Source: Mycolicibacterium rutilum
GTDB taxonomy: Bacteria; Actinomycetota; Actinomycetes; Mycobacteriales; Mycobacteriaceae
Assembly: GCF_900108565.1 (NCBI RefSeq)
Contig: NZ_LT629971.1
Location: 3,224,001-3,288,000 of the forward strand
Direction of reading: 5' to 3'
Length of the DNA: 64,000 nt
Part shown: positions 41,658 through 50,385 of the stretch, in pieces
Position numbering within the stretch: position 1 is the stretch's first letter
Layout: the number at the start of each line of letters is the position of its first letter
Notes under the pieces: model-generated
The model's input: the letters and a program-made list of their open reading frames with translations, nothing else
What the model was told of the DNA's origin: nothing
The model's database searches: none
Program-made: the position numbers and the translations under genes

Positions 41658-42457
41658 CCGATGCGCTCCTGACGTCCGACGACAACGGGGTCCGGACGCT
41701 GACGCTGAACCGGCCCGAGCGCAAGAACGCGATCGACGCCGCGTTGTGGGAGGAACTCGCCGACGCGCTGCGGTCCGCCGCCCGCGACAGTGCGCTGCGG
41801 GCCCTGGTGCTCACCGGCGCGGGCGGGGCGTTCTGCTCGGGCGCCGACATCGGCACCCCCGAAGACATCCACCCGCGGCACAAACTGCGCAGGCTCACCG
41901 ACGTCGCGCTCGCCCTGCACGAGCTCGCGGTGCCGACCATCGCCAAGGTCACCGGCGTCGCCGTCGGCGCCGGCTGGAACCTCGCGCTCGGCTGCGACTT
42001 CGTCGTCGCGACACCACAATCGCGGTTCTGCCAGATCTTCGCCAAGCGGGGCCTGTCGGTGGACCTGGGCGGGTCCTGGCTGCTGCCCAAGCTGGTCGGC
42101 CTGCAGCAGGCCAAGCGGCTGGTGCTGCTGGCCGACATGATCGACGCCGAGGAGGCCCGGTCGCTGGGGCTGGTGACATGGGTGAAGCCGGACAACGAGA
42201 TCGACGGCTTCGTCGCAGATCTGGCCGCCCGACTCGCGGCGGGCCCGCCGGTCGCGCTGGCTCAGAGCAAGGCGTTGCTCAACGACGGCGTCAACGCGAC
42301 CCTGCGGGAGGCGCTGGCCAACGAGGCACGCGCACAACCGGGTAACTTCGCGACCACAGACTCGGCAGAGGCGTACGCGGCGTTCGCAGAGAAACGGGAC
42401 GCCGTATTTGATGGTCGGTGGGCGGTTCGGCCCAGATCGGAGAAGGACAATGCGTGA
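41654..42457 (+). CDS. Enoyl-CoA hydratase/isomerase family protein
   Basis: A 267-aa crotonase. FCSGADIG and GVAVGAGWNLALGCDFVV form the oxyanion hole, but the catalytic segment reads FAKRGLSVDLGGSW: the first Glu position is Lys/Arg and an Asp follows, as in enoyl-CoA isomerases of the PaaG/ECI type rather than in hydratases. It is flanked by the CoA-transferase (ATGA overlap) and the thiolase (8-base overlap). Confidence 0.88.
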   Translation: MTDALLTSDDNGVRTLTLNRPERKNAIDAALWEELADALRSAARDSALRALVLTGAGGAFCSGADIGTPEDIHPRHKLRRLTDVALALHELAVPTIAKVTGVAVGAGWNLALGCDFVVATPQSRFCQIFAKRGLSVDLGGSWLLPKLVGLQQAKRLVLLADMIDAEEARSLGLVTWVKPDNEIDGFVADLAARLAAGPPVALAQSKALLNDGVNATLREALANEARAQPGNFATTDSAEAYAAFAEKRDAVFDGRWAVRPRSEKDNA

Positions 42458-43595
42458 AACCGTGATCGTCGAGGCGGTGCGCACACCGGTCGGCAAGCGC
42501 AACGGCGGGCTGTCGGACATGCACGCCGCCGACCTGTCGGCGATCGTGCTGACGGCGCTCGTCGAGCGCGCCGGCATCGACCCCGAGATCGTCGACGACG
42601 TGGTGTGGGGATGTGTGTCGCAGGTCGGCGACCAGTCCAGCAACATCGGCCGGTACGCGGTGCTCGCCGCGGGGTGGCCCGAGACGATCCCCGGAACCAC
42701 GGTCAACCGCGCGTGCGGATCGAGCCAACAGGCCCTCGACTTCGCCGTGCACGCGGTGATGTCGGGTCAGCAGGACGTCGTCGTGGCGGGCGGGGTCGAG
42801 GTGATGAGCCGGGTGCCGCTGGGCTCGGCGCGCGCCACCGGTATGCCGTACGGCCCGAAAGTGCTTGAGCGTTACGGAGATTTCTCCTTCAACCAGGGCA
42901 TCTCGGCGGAGTTGATCGCGCAGAAGTGGGGCTTCTCCCGCACCCGGCTCGATGAGTACTCGGTGCGCTCGCACGAACTGGCCGCCGCCGCCCAGGACAG
43001 CGGCGCGTTCGAAACGCAGATCATGCCGGTGTTCACCGACGGCGAGCCCGTCGTCGCCGACGAAGGGGTGCGCCGCGGCAGCACCGTGGAGAAGCTCGCC
43101 GGGCTCAAGCCGGCCTTCAAGGACGACGGCGTGATCCACGCGGGCAATTCGTCGCAGATCTCCGACGGCGCCGCGGCGCTGCTGGTGATGACGGCGGAGA
43201 ACGCGGTGGCGCTGGGCCTGCGCCCGATCGCGCGGTATCGCGCCGGCGCGGTGACCGGTGCCGACCCGGTGCTGATGCTGACCGGGCCGATCCCGGCCAC
43301 CGAGAAGGTGCTGCACAAGGCGGGCGTCGGCATCGACGAGATCGGCGTCTTCGAGGTCAACGAGGCGTTCGCCCCGGTGCCGCTGGCCTGGCTCGCCGAG
43401 ACCGGTGCCGACGAAGCCAAACTCAATCCGCTCGGCGGGGCGATCGCGCTCGGCCACCCGCTCGGGGCCTCCGGAGCGGTGCTGATGACCCGCATGCTCA
43501 ACCACATGCGCGACAACGGAATTCGATTCGGTCTGCAGACGATGTGCGAAGGCGGCGGAACCGCCAACGCGACGCTGGTCGAGCTGATCGCCTGA
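42450..43595 (+). CDS. Thiolase (acetyl-CoA C-acyltransferase, FadA family)
   Basis: A 381-aa thiolase with the nucleophilic Cys in NRACGSSQQAL, the His in GGAIALGHPLGASG and the second Cys in MCEGGGTAN; VNEAFAPVP is the conserved NEAF block. It cleaves a 3-ketoacyl-CoA to release acetyl-CoA or propionyl-CoA. ATG 42450 is preceded by AGAAGGA. It completes the beta-oxidation set of this operon. Confidence 0.93.
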   Translation: MRETVIVEAVRTPVGKRNGGLSDMHAADLSAIVLTALVERAGIDPEIVDDVVWGCVSQVGDQSSNIGRYAVLAAGWPETIPGTTVNRACGSSQQALDFAVHAVMSGQQDVVVAGGVEVMSRVPLGSARATGMPYGPKVLERYGDFSFNQGISAELIAQKWGFSRTRLDEYSVRSHELAAAAQDSGAFETQIMPVFTDGEPVVADEGVRRGSTVEKLAGLKPAFKDDGVIHAGNSSQISDGAAALLVMTAENAVALGLRPIARYRAGAVTGADPVLMLTGPIPATEKVLHKAGVGIDEIGVFEVNEAFAPVPLAWLAETGADEAKLNPLGGAIALGHPLGASGAVLMTRMLNHMRDNGIRFGLQTMCEGGGTANATLVELIA

Positions 43596-43613
43596 ACCTG
43601 GAAGGGCGCTGAC

Positions 43614-44774
43614 GTGCGCAGAGATCTGTTCACCGAGGACCATGAGGCGTTTCGTGAGCTCGCCCGCGACTTCGTCGAAAAGGAGGTCGTCCCGCACTAT
43701 CCCGACTGGGAGAAGGGCGGGCGGATGCCCCGCGAGGTCTTCAAGCGGATGGGGTCGCTGGGCATGCTGGGCATGGCGATCCCCGAGGAGTACGGCGGTG
43801 GCGGCGCCCCCGACTACCGCTACAACGTGGTGCTGCAGGAGGAGGCGGCGCGGGCCCTGGTCACGTTGTCGACCGTGCGCACCCAACTCGAGGTGATCCT
43901 GCCGTACTTCCTGCACTACGCGAACGCCGAACAGCGGCAGCGGTGGTTCCCCGGACTGGCCTCCGGCGAGCTGCTGACCGCCGTCGCGATGACCGAGCCC
44001 GGCACGGGTTCCGACCTCGCCGGCATGCGCACGACCGCGGTGCGCGGTGTTGATTCAGAAGGCCCCCACTGGATTCTCAACGGCGCCAAGACATTCATCA
44101 CCGGCGGTATACAAGCCGACCTGGTGATCGTGGTCGCCCGCACCTCCACCGACCCGGACGACCGGCGCAAGGGGTTGACGCTGTTCGTCGTCGAGGACGG
44201 CATGCCCGGCTTCACCCGCGGCCGCGAACTCGAGAAGATGGGCTGCAAGGTTCAAGACACCGCCGAGCTGTCGTTCGTCGACGTGCGGGTGCCCGCGGCC
44301 AACGTGCTCGGCGAGATCGACGAGGCGTTCGGCTACCTCGGACACAACCTGCCGCAGGAGCGCCTCACCGTCGCGGTGGGTTCGGTGGCGCAGGCGCGTT
44401 CGGCGATCGCCGCCGCGATCGACTACACGAAGAACCGCAAGGCATTCGGCACGCCGGTCGCGTCGTTCCAGAACACCAAGTTCGAGTTGGCCGCCTGCTC
44501 GACGGAGGTCGAGGCCGCCCAGGCGATGCTCGACCGCGCGGTGGCGTTGCACGTCGAGGGCGAGCTGTCCGGCGCCGACGCCGCCCGCGTCAAGCTGTTC
44601 TGCACCGAGATGCAGCAGCGGGTGGTGGACCGTTGCCTGCAGTTGTTCGGCGGCTACGGCTACATGATGGAGTATCCGATCGCGCGGCTCTACACCGATG
44701 CGCGGGTGGCCCGGATCTACGCCGGCACCAGCGAGGTGATGAAGGTGATCATCGCGAAGTCGCTCGGGCTATAG
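43614..44774 (+). CDS. Acyl-CoA dehydrogenase (FadE family)
   Basis: A 386-aa dehydrogenase: AMTEPGTGSDLAGM, LNGAKTFITGGIQADLVIV, ERLTVAVGSVAQA, and the C-terminal FGGYGYMMEYPIARLYTDARVARIYAGTSEVMK with the Glu of the medium-chain type. It looks like a classical straight-chain or citronellyl/geranyl-type dehydrogenase. GTG start at 43614, last gene of the operon, followed immediately by a hairpin. Confidence 0.92.
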   Translation: MRRDLFTEDHEAFRELARDFVEKEVVPHYPDWEKGGRMPREVFKRMGSLGMLGMAIPEEYGGGGAPDYRYNVVLQEEAARALVTLSTVRTQLEVILPYFLHYANAEQRQRWFPGLASGELLTAVAMTEPGTGSDLAGMRTTAVRGVDSEGPHWILNGAKTFITGGIQADLVIVVARTSTDPDDRRKGLTLFVVEDGMPGFTRGRELEKMGCKVQDTAELSFVDVRVPAANVLGEIDEAFGYLGHNLPQERLTVAVGSVAQARSAIAAAIDYTKNRKAFGTPVASFQNTKFELAACSTEVEAAQAMLDRAVALHVEGELSGADAARVKLFCTEMQQRVVDRCLQLFGGYGYMMEYPIARLYTDARVARIYAGTSEVMKVIIAKSLGL

Positions 44775-44827
44775 CGATTTGGGTGCACTACCGATCGCTG
44801 GGCGACTGGTAGCGCACCGAAATCGCT
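44773..44827. terminator. Hairpin between convergent genes
   Basis: 20-bp arms at 44773-44792 and 44808-44827 pair at 18 of 20 positions around a 15-base loop. The left arm begins AGCGATTTGGGTGC. It overlaps both stop codons and probably terminates the dehydrogenase operon and the opposite LLM gene. Confidence 0.72.
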
Positions 44828-45747
44828 CAGGGGAGTTGCGGTTTGATCTCCTCGATCACCCATTGCGCGTAGTCGAGGTATTCGTCGACGCCGCGCACCG
44901 GCGGCAGCGGCACCGCGCTGACCGTCACACCCTGCTGAGCAAGCCAACCCAGCCGGTCGACGATCTCGGCGGCGCTCATCTGAGGCCGGGCGTCGGGGTG
45001 GTCCTGAACGGTGTGGCCTTCGCCGACCCGGTTGGTGCCCAGACCGTGTACGACGTCGAACGGTCGGCCGTCGTAGCCCGGCTGAGACTTGAGGAAGTCG
45101 AGCCGCTCGGCGATCTTCTCCGGCGGCGTGAGAAACGACCATCAGCCCGACGCGTACTTCGCGGCCCTGCGCAGCGCGGCGTCGGCGTCGCCGCCGATGA
45201 AGATCGGCAGGTGCGGACGTTGAATCGGTTTCGGTTCGAACGCGACGTCGTCGAACGAGACGTACTTACCGTCGAACCGCGGCGAGTCGCTGGTCCACAG
45301 TTCGACGATCGCCGCCAGATACTCGTCGGCGATGCGGCCGCGCTCCCGGAACGGCACACCGAGCAGTTCGAACTCGCGCTCGAGCCAGCCCACCCCGAAC
45401 GTCACCATCATCCGGCCGCCGCTCATCCAGTCGGCGGTCGCCAACGCCTTGGCCAACACGATCGGTTGGTGCAGCGGCAGCACCGTGACGCACGAGTTGA
45501 GCATGATGCGCTCGGTGGCGCCGGCGAGATACGCCTGGGCCACGGTGGACTGCAGGTAGTGGGGTCCGGACAACTCGACGTGGTCGTGGGGGATGACGAA
45601 GTGCTCGGGCACCGCGATCATGTCGTAGCCCCACCGGTCGGCGCACTTGGCCATCCGCGTCTGGTCGGCGCCGGTCACCGACGCCTCCCACGGCTGCATC
45701 ATCGCCTTGAGCCGCAGCATGTGGGGCAGGTTGAAGACCAGTTTCAT
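44827..45747 (-). pseudogene. LLM-class flavin-dependent oxidoreductase with in-frame TGA
   Basis: The luciferase-like frame starts at ATG 45747 (KLVFNLPHMLRLKAMMQPWE) and continues to a normal end at 44827, but is interrupted by TGA at 45144-45142 after residue 201. Downstream, the same frame reads WSFLTPPEKIAERLDFLK and on to VIEEIKPQLP, typical LLM C-terminal sequence. Homologues usually have Trp pairs here, so a single TGG-to-TGA change explains it. Either a recent nonsense mutation, a sequencing error, or a truncated protein. It is divergent from a TetR gene. Confidence 0.82.
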
Positions 45748-45895
45748 GCGGAGGCTCCTGTCTCGTCTGGTGGTTTCGGTGTAGTTGGCGGCGCTGACCG
45801 CCACCGGCGACACCGAAATCGCCGAATTTCGCGCTGACCTGCGCTGTGACGGCCGTCTAAACCCAATTTCGCTGAGACGCTTGTCACAGCGGACA

Positions 45896-45927
45896 AACCT
45901 ACCTACTGTGTGTTCACTAGGTTGGTT
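45896..45927. promoter_or_regulatory. 32-bp palindrome upstream of TetR gene, probable operator
   Basis: The two halves match at 11 of 16 positions each side; the core is ACCTA-n-TG ... CA-n-TAGGT (45901-45922). It sits 15 bases before the TetR start and in the divergent region with the broken LLM gene, the classical place for an autorepressor site. The rest of the 195-base gap shows no other clear signal. Confidence 0.62.
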
Positions 45928-45942
45928 GAACGAAGGAGTTCG

Positions 45943-46560
45943 GTGTCCGACACTGAGGCCGCGCGTCCGTATGCCACGCTCCTCGCCAAGGGCGAGGACC
46001 GCAGGCAGCGCATCCTCGCGGTCGCCGAACGGCTGCTCGCCCGCAACGGCTGGCGCAGCACCTCGCTGGCCCAGATCGCCAAGGAAGCGGGTGTGACGCC
46101 CGCGGGTCTGCTGCACCATTTCGAGTCCAAGGAACAGCTGCTCAACGCCGTCCTCGACGCGCGGGATGCCGACGATGCGATCCACGCCGACTACCGCTCC
46201 GGAGACCTTGTCACCGAGCTCGGCCGTGTCCCCGAACGCTTCGATCGGGCACCCGAGCTGGTCGGCACCTTCACCGTGCTGCTGGTGGAGAACATCGCGC
46301 CCGACGCCCCGCTGCACGACCGACTCGTCAAGCGCTACCGCGACGCGGTGGACATCATCACCGCGATCATCGAGCGCGGTCAGCAAAGCGGCAAGTACCG
46401 CTCAGACGTCGACGCGGCCAGCAAGGCCGTCGAGATCCTCGCCTTCACCTATGGAATGGAGACCTTATGGCTACTCGACCCATCGATTCAATTGGCCGAG
46501 GTGTTCAAGGGATACGCCGAGTCGCTGGGGCGCGAGCTGTCGCCGCGGAGCTCGACATGA
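45943..46560 (+). CDS. TetR family transcriptional regulator
   Basis: 205 aa. Helix-turn-helix: RRQRILAVAERLLARNG, then LAQIAKEAGVTPAGLLHHFESKEQLLNAVL. The C-terminal half (LLVENIAPDAPLHDRLVKRYRDAVDII) resembles the TetR_C group found in regulators of fatty-acid-type genes. GTG start 45943 with GAAGGAG five bases upstream. It overlaps the next gene in ATGA and probably represses both itself and the divergent LLM gene. Confidence 0.88.
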   Translation: MSDTEAARPYATLLAKGEDRRQRILAVAERLLARNGWRSTSLAQIAKEAGVTPAGLLHHFESKEQLLNAVLDARDADDAIHADYRSGDLVTELGRVPERFDRAPELVGTFTVLLVENIAPDAPLHDRLVKRYRDAVDIITAIIERGQQSGKYRSDVDAASKAVEILAFTYGMETLWLLDPSIQLAEVFKGYAESLGRELSPRSST

Positions 46561-47060
46561 GGTACCGGCTCGACGTCGTGGCGCCGACGGTCGGCGACGC
46601 GGTGAAGTACGCCGGCGGCTGGATCTACGACCGCGTGATGGCCGGCTGGGACGTCACAGTGCTCGTCGGCGGCGACGAGGACGTGCGGCCGCTGACGATT
46701 CTCGGCGCCGAGACGCTGGAGCTGGAGGCCGTCCTGGCGGACTGGGAAGAACGCCCGCATCCGCAGACCGTCGCCGTCGCAGCCACCATGATCGATCGTG
46801 ACCCGCGGGTCCTCCAGCACGTGCGCAACGCGCTCGAGCACGGCGGCACCGAGGTGACGCTGTGGGGTGAGCGGGTGCCCGCCGAACTCGACAGCAGCGT
46901 CGATTCCGTCGAGCATCACCTGAGCGCGGCGGCTCGCGCCTTCAAGGTCAAGGCCCTTGCGGCGGCGGCTGTTTCGGATGCCACCGAGGTCGGCGCCTGC
47001 GAGACCTTCCGCTGCGGCATGATGGTGTCGGTCGCCGCGGACCTGGTGCCTGCGAGCTGA
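46557..47060 (+). CDS. Conserved hypothetical protein
   Basis: A 167-aa soluble protein that I do not recognise. It starts MRYRLDVVAPTVGDAVKYAGGWIYDRVMAGWDVTVLV and has an alternating alpha/beta pattern, with HPQTVAVAATMIDRDPRV in the middle and an Ala-rich helix near residue 130. No signal peptide, membrane segment or metal motif is visible. Its ATG overlaps the TetR stop, so it is probably co-regulated; a ligand-sensing or two-component-like accessory role is speculation only. Confidence 0.7.
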   Translation: MRYRLDVVAPTVGDAVKYAGGWIYDRVMAGWDVTVLVGGDEDVRPLTILGAETLELEAVLADWEERPHPQTVAVAATMIDRDPRVLQHVRNALEHGGTEVTLWGERVPAELDSSVDSVEHHLSAAARAFKVKALAAAAVSDATEVGACETFRCGMMVSVAADLVPAS

Positions 47061-47087
47061 CCTCACCGCGCCACCTCAGGTGAGGTC
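47059..47087. terminator. Short hairpin at convergent gene ends
   Basis: Perfect 8-bp arms GACCTCAC (47059-47066) and GTGAGGTC (47080-47087) with a 13-base loop, overlapping the end of both convergent genes. Confidence 0.5.
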
Positions 47088-48041
47088 GATGAGCACCTTG
47101 CCGATGGCTTTTCCGTCAGCCACGTGTTGCAGCGCGGCCGCGGTCTCGGCGAACGGGTACACCGCGCCGACGTGGGGGCGGACGCGGCCGCCGACGAGAT
47201 GGTCGCGCAACTCGGACTCGTTGCGCGTGAACTCGTCGGGCGGCACATCCTGAAAATGAAAGCCCAGCACGTGCACACCCTTGACCAGGACCAGGTTCAG
47301 CGGGATGCGCGGGATGGTGCCCGATGCGAACCCGACCGTGACGAACCGTCCGCCGCGACGCAGTGACCGCAGCGCCGGTTCGGAGAGCTCGCCGCCGACC
47401 GGGTCGATGACCGCATGGGCACCGTCGGGCACCGCTCGCCGGAGGGCGTCGCGCAGATTGCCGGAGCGGTAGTTGATCAGCTGATCGGCACCGTAACCCG
47501 CTGCGGCCGAGAGTTTCTTGTCTGACGAAGCGACGGCGGTCACCGATGCGCCGAGCGCGACGCCGAGTTGGACTGCGGCCAGCCCGACTCCGCCGCCGGC
47601 GCCCAACACCACGACCGTGTCACCGTTCGCGATCCGCGCCATCGACCGCAGCGCGTGGTAGGCGGTCCGGTACGCGACGCCGAACGCCGCGGCAGTACGG
47701 TCATCGACGCCGTCGGGGATGGGCGCGACGGTCGTAGCCGGTACCACGACCTGCTCGGCGAAGGCGCCGCACAGACCCGCGCCCGTGACCCGGCCGCCCA
47801 CGGCGACACCGTCGACGCCGGCACCGAGTTCGACGATCTCACCGGCGAACTCGCTGCCCGGCACGAACGGCGGCGGCACACTGATCTGGTAGGCGTCGGC
47901 GATCAGCAGCACGTCGGGGAAGTTGACCGCCGCCGCGGCCACCCGCACCCGCACCTGACCCGCCGCAGGCTGGGGCGTCGGCCGGTCCTCGATGCGGATC
48001 ACCCCCGGCGGCCCGTAGGCCGGGCAGATCGCGGCCCGCAT
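47076..48041 (-). CDS. NADPH:quinone oxidoreductase family protein (zinc-free MDR)
   Basis: A 321-aa medium-chain dehydrogenase/reductase. VVVLGAGGGVGLAAVQLG is the Rossmann loop; GSEFAGEIVELGAGVDG is the conserved GroES-like stretch. The Cys/His zinc ligands of alcohol dehydrogenases are absent, placing it with quinone oxidoreductases and enoyl reductases. The ATG at 48041 overlaps the kinase stop by one base (TGATG), so it is third in the acyl-CoA dehydrogenase-kinase-reductase operon. Confidence 0.87.
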   Translation of the reverse strand: MRAAICPAYGPPGVIRIEDRPTPQPAAGQVRVRVAAAAVNFPDVLLIADAYQISVPPPFVPGSEFAGEIVELGAGVDGVAVGGRVTGAGLCGAFAEQVVVPATTVAPIPDGVDDRTAAAFGVAYRTAYHALRSMARIANGDTVVVLGAGGGVGLAAVQLGVALGASVTAVASSDKKLSAAAGYGADQLINYRSGNLRDALRRAVPDGAHAVIDPVGGELSEPALRSLRRGGRFVTVGFASGTIPRIPLNLVLVKGVHVLGFHFQDVPPDEFTRNESELRDHLVGGRVRPHVGAVYPFAETAAALQHVADGKAIGKVLIDLT

Positions 48042-49075
48042 CAGCGGTAGTCGCTGGACTCGGCCAGGTCGGCCGCCGAACGCATCAACTCGACGATGAT
48101 CGGCCCGTACGACAGCAGCTTCTCGTCGTCACCGGCGCGCTGGAACCCCTGCTCGAGCACGATCGCGAGCTTCCACTTCGCCAGCACCAGGTAGTAGTCG
48201 AGATCGTCGACCTGGCGTCCCGACACGGACGCGTAGTGCTCGACGACCTTCTCCCGCGACGGCATGTCACGCATGTCGACGTAGCTCATCTCCGATTCGC
48301 CTGGCGTATCAGTGTTCTCGGGCCAGCTCTGCACCATCCAGCCCAGGTCGAGCTTCGGATCGCCGACGGTGCCCATCTCCCAGTCGACGATCGCCGCCAA
48401 CTGCGCGGGCGCACCGTGTCGGTACATCACGTTCGCGAACTGGTAGTCGCCGTGCATCAGTCCGGGGATGAAGTCCAGCGGCCGACGTGCCCGCAGCCAT
48501 TCGGTCGCGGTGTCCAGCCCGTCGAGCTCGCGGCCCTTGATGCGCTCGAAAAAAGCGGTCCACCGGTCGACCTGACGCTCGTGGAAGCCGTCGGGGCGGC
48601 CGAGATCCTGCAGCCCCTTGGCTTTCCAGTCCACCTTCGACAGCAGCGCGATGCCCTCCGCCAGCTGGTAGGACAGCCCGACGCGTGCTTGCGGGTCGGA
48701 GTGGAACGGCTCCGGCCACCGCCGGTCCGCCAGTTCCATCGGCGACCACCCGTCGACGAAACCCATGAGGTAGAACGGCCGCCCGAGCACCGACGCGTCC
48801 GCACAGACGGCCACGGCTTCGGTGTGCGGCACGTCGGTGCCGTCGAGCGCCTCGATGATGCGCCACTCCCGCAGGATGCCCTTGTCCCGGTCCGGGGGAG
48901 CGCCCGGCGGCGGCATGCGCAACACGCAGCTGTGCTCGCCGCGGCGCAATTCGTAGATGACGTTTTGCGTGCCACCCGACAGGAACCGGGTCTGCAGCGG
49001 CTCACCCTTGCCAGGCAGCGCGGCCGCATCCATCCAGTCGGCCAGGCGCGCTGTGTCGATTGCTGTTTCGCTCAC
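48041..49075 (-). CDS. APH-fold kinase, ACAD10/11 kinase-like
   Basis: A 344-aa phosphotransferase: RFLSGGTQNVIYEL is the Gly-rich loop region, LMHGDYQFANVMY the catalytic loop and IVDWEMGTVGDPKLDLGW the metal-binding motif. In animals the same type of domain is fused to an acyl-CoA dehydrogenase (ACAD10/ACAD11) and phosphorylates 4-hydroxyacyl-CoA for beta-oxidation. Here the dehydrogenase is the immediately preceding gene, overlapping by four bases, so an equivalent function is likely. GTG start at 49075. Confidence 0.87.
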   Translation of the reverse strand: MSETAIDTARLADWMDAAALPGKGEPLQTRFLSGGTQNVIYELRRGEHSCVLRMPPPGAPPDRDKGILREWRIIEALDGTDVPHTEAVAVCADASVLGRPFYLMGFVDGWSPMELADRRWPEPFHSDPQARVGLSYQLAEGIALLSKVDWKAKGLQDLGRPDGFHERQVDRWTAFFERIKGRELDGLDTATEWLRARRPLDFIPGLMHGDYQFANVMYRHGAPAQLAAIVDWEMGTVGDPKLDLGWMVQSWPENTDTPGESEMSYVDMRDMPSREKVVEHYASVSGRQVDDLDYYLVLAKWKLAIVLEQGFQRAGDDEKLLSYGPIIVELMRSAADLAESSDYR

Positions 49076-50373
49076 AGATTGCCGACCTCGTTCTCGAGGT
49101 ATTCGGCGAACTTGGCCCGGGCCTTGTCGCGTTTGGCCGGTATCCACTCGCTGGGCCAGGTCTCGGGATTGGGTTGGTAGTCCCGCAGCACCTGCTTGGC
49201 GACGGTGACCTTGTGTACCTCGGTCGGACCGTCGGCGAGCCCCATCACGGCCGCGCCGGTGACCATGCCGAGGAACGGCATCTCGTTGGTGACGCCCAGC
49301 GCGCCGTGCACCTGCATCGCCCGCCAGGCGATGTCGTGCAGCACCGTCGGCATCACGACCTTGACCGCGGCGATGTCCTTGCGCACCTTCTTGTAGTCGT
49401 TGTACTTGTCGATCTCCCACGCGGTGTAGAGCACCATCAGCCGGAACTGCAGCAGCTGCGCGTACGAGTCGGCGATGTAGCCCTGGACGAACTGCTTGTC
49501 CGAGAGCCGGCTGCCCTGCGTCTCGCGGCTCAACGCCCGCTCGCACATCATGTCCAACGCCTTGCGGGACAACCCGATCGTGCGCATCGCGTGGTGGATG
49601 CGGCCGCCGCCGAGGCGGGTCTGGGCGATCGCGAACGCCTGCCCTTCGCCGCCGAGCAGCGCGTCGCCGGGCACCCGCACGTTGTCGTAGTGGATCAGCG
49701 CATGCGACCCCTCGCCGTCGGGTTCACCATGCAGGCCGACATTGCGGACGATGTTGACGCCCGGTGTGTCCGTCGGCACCAGGAACATCGACATGCCCTG
49801 ATAGGCGCTCACATCCGGGTTGGTCACCACCATGACGATCAGGAAGGACGCCGTTGCGGCGTTGGAGGAGAAGAACTTCCATCCGTTGATCACCCAGTCG
49901 TCCCCGTCGCGGACCGCGCGGGTGGTGAACAACGTGGGGTCGGCGCCGGCGTGTGGTTCGGTCATCGAGTAGCAGGAGAACAGCTCGCCGTCGAGCAGCG
50001 GGCGTAGATAGCGTTGCTTCTGCTGCTCACTGCCGTAGTGGGCTAGGATCTCGGCGTTGCCCGTGTCGGGCGCTTGACATCCGAAGACGATCGGGGCCCA
50101 CTGGGAGCGGCCGAGGATCTCGTTGAGCAGCGCGAGCTTGAGCTGGCCGTAGCCCTGGCCGCCGAGTTCGGGACCCAGATGTGTCGCCCACAGGCCGCGA
50201 CGGCGGACCTCCTCCTTGAGCGGGTCGATCACCTTGCGGCGGTTTGCATCCAGCGGTACATACTGCTGGTCCGGAAATGCCAGGTCGAGCGGTTCGACCT
50301 CCTCGCGGACGAACTCGTCGGCCCAGTCCAGCTCCTTCTGGTACTCGGGGTCGGTCTCGAAATCCCACGCCAT
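49072..50373 (-). CDS. Acyl-CoA dehydrogenase, ACAD10/11-like
   Basis: A 433-aa dehydrogenase. CYSMTEPHAGADPTLF is the flavin loop, INGWKFFSSNAATASFLIVM the middle strand, QVHGALGVTNEMPF the C-terminal signature. The loop sequence with AGADPT and the N-terminus FVREEVEPLDLAFP are those of the ACAD10/11-like group, which is larger than ordinary FadE. Next gene is an APH kinase, the separate-gene counterpart of the animal fusion. ATG at 50373 with AAAGGAG upstream. Confidence 0.9.
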   Translation of the reverse strand: MAWDFETDPEYQKELDWADEFVREEVEPLDLAFPDQQYVPLDANRRKVIDPLKEEVRRRGLWATHLGPELGGQGYGQLKLALLNEILGRSQWAPIVFGCQAPDTGNAEILAHYGSEQQKQRYLRPLLDGELFSCYSMTEPHAGADPTLFTTRAVRDGDDWVINGWKFFSSNAATASFLIVMVVTNPDVSAYQGMSMFLVPTDTPGVNIVRNVGLHGEPDGEGSHALIHYDNVRVPGDALLGGEGQAFAIAQTRLGGGRIHHAMRTIGLSRKALDMMCERALSRETQGSRLSDKQFVQGYIADSYAQLLQFRLMVLYTAWEIDKYNDYKKVRKDIAAVKVVMPTVLHDIAWRAMQVHGALGVTNEMPFLGMVTGAAVMGLADGPTEVHKVTVAKQVLRDYQPNPETWPSEWIPAKRDKARAKFAEYLENEVGNL

Positions 50374-50385
50374 CGTGGTCTCCTT

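Noticed and set aside
45142..45144. TGA as selenocysteine codon in the LLM gene
   Set aside because: LLM proteins have no selenocysteine members known to me, the position is a Trp region, and no SECIS-like hairpin is evident directly downstream.
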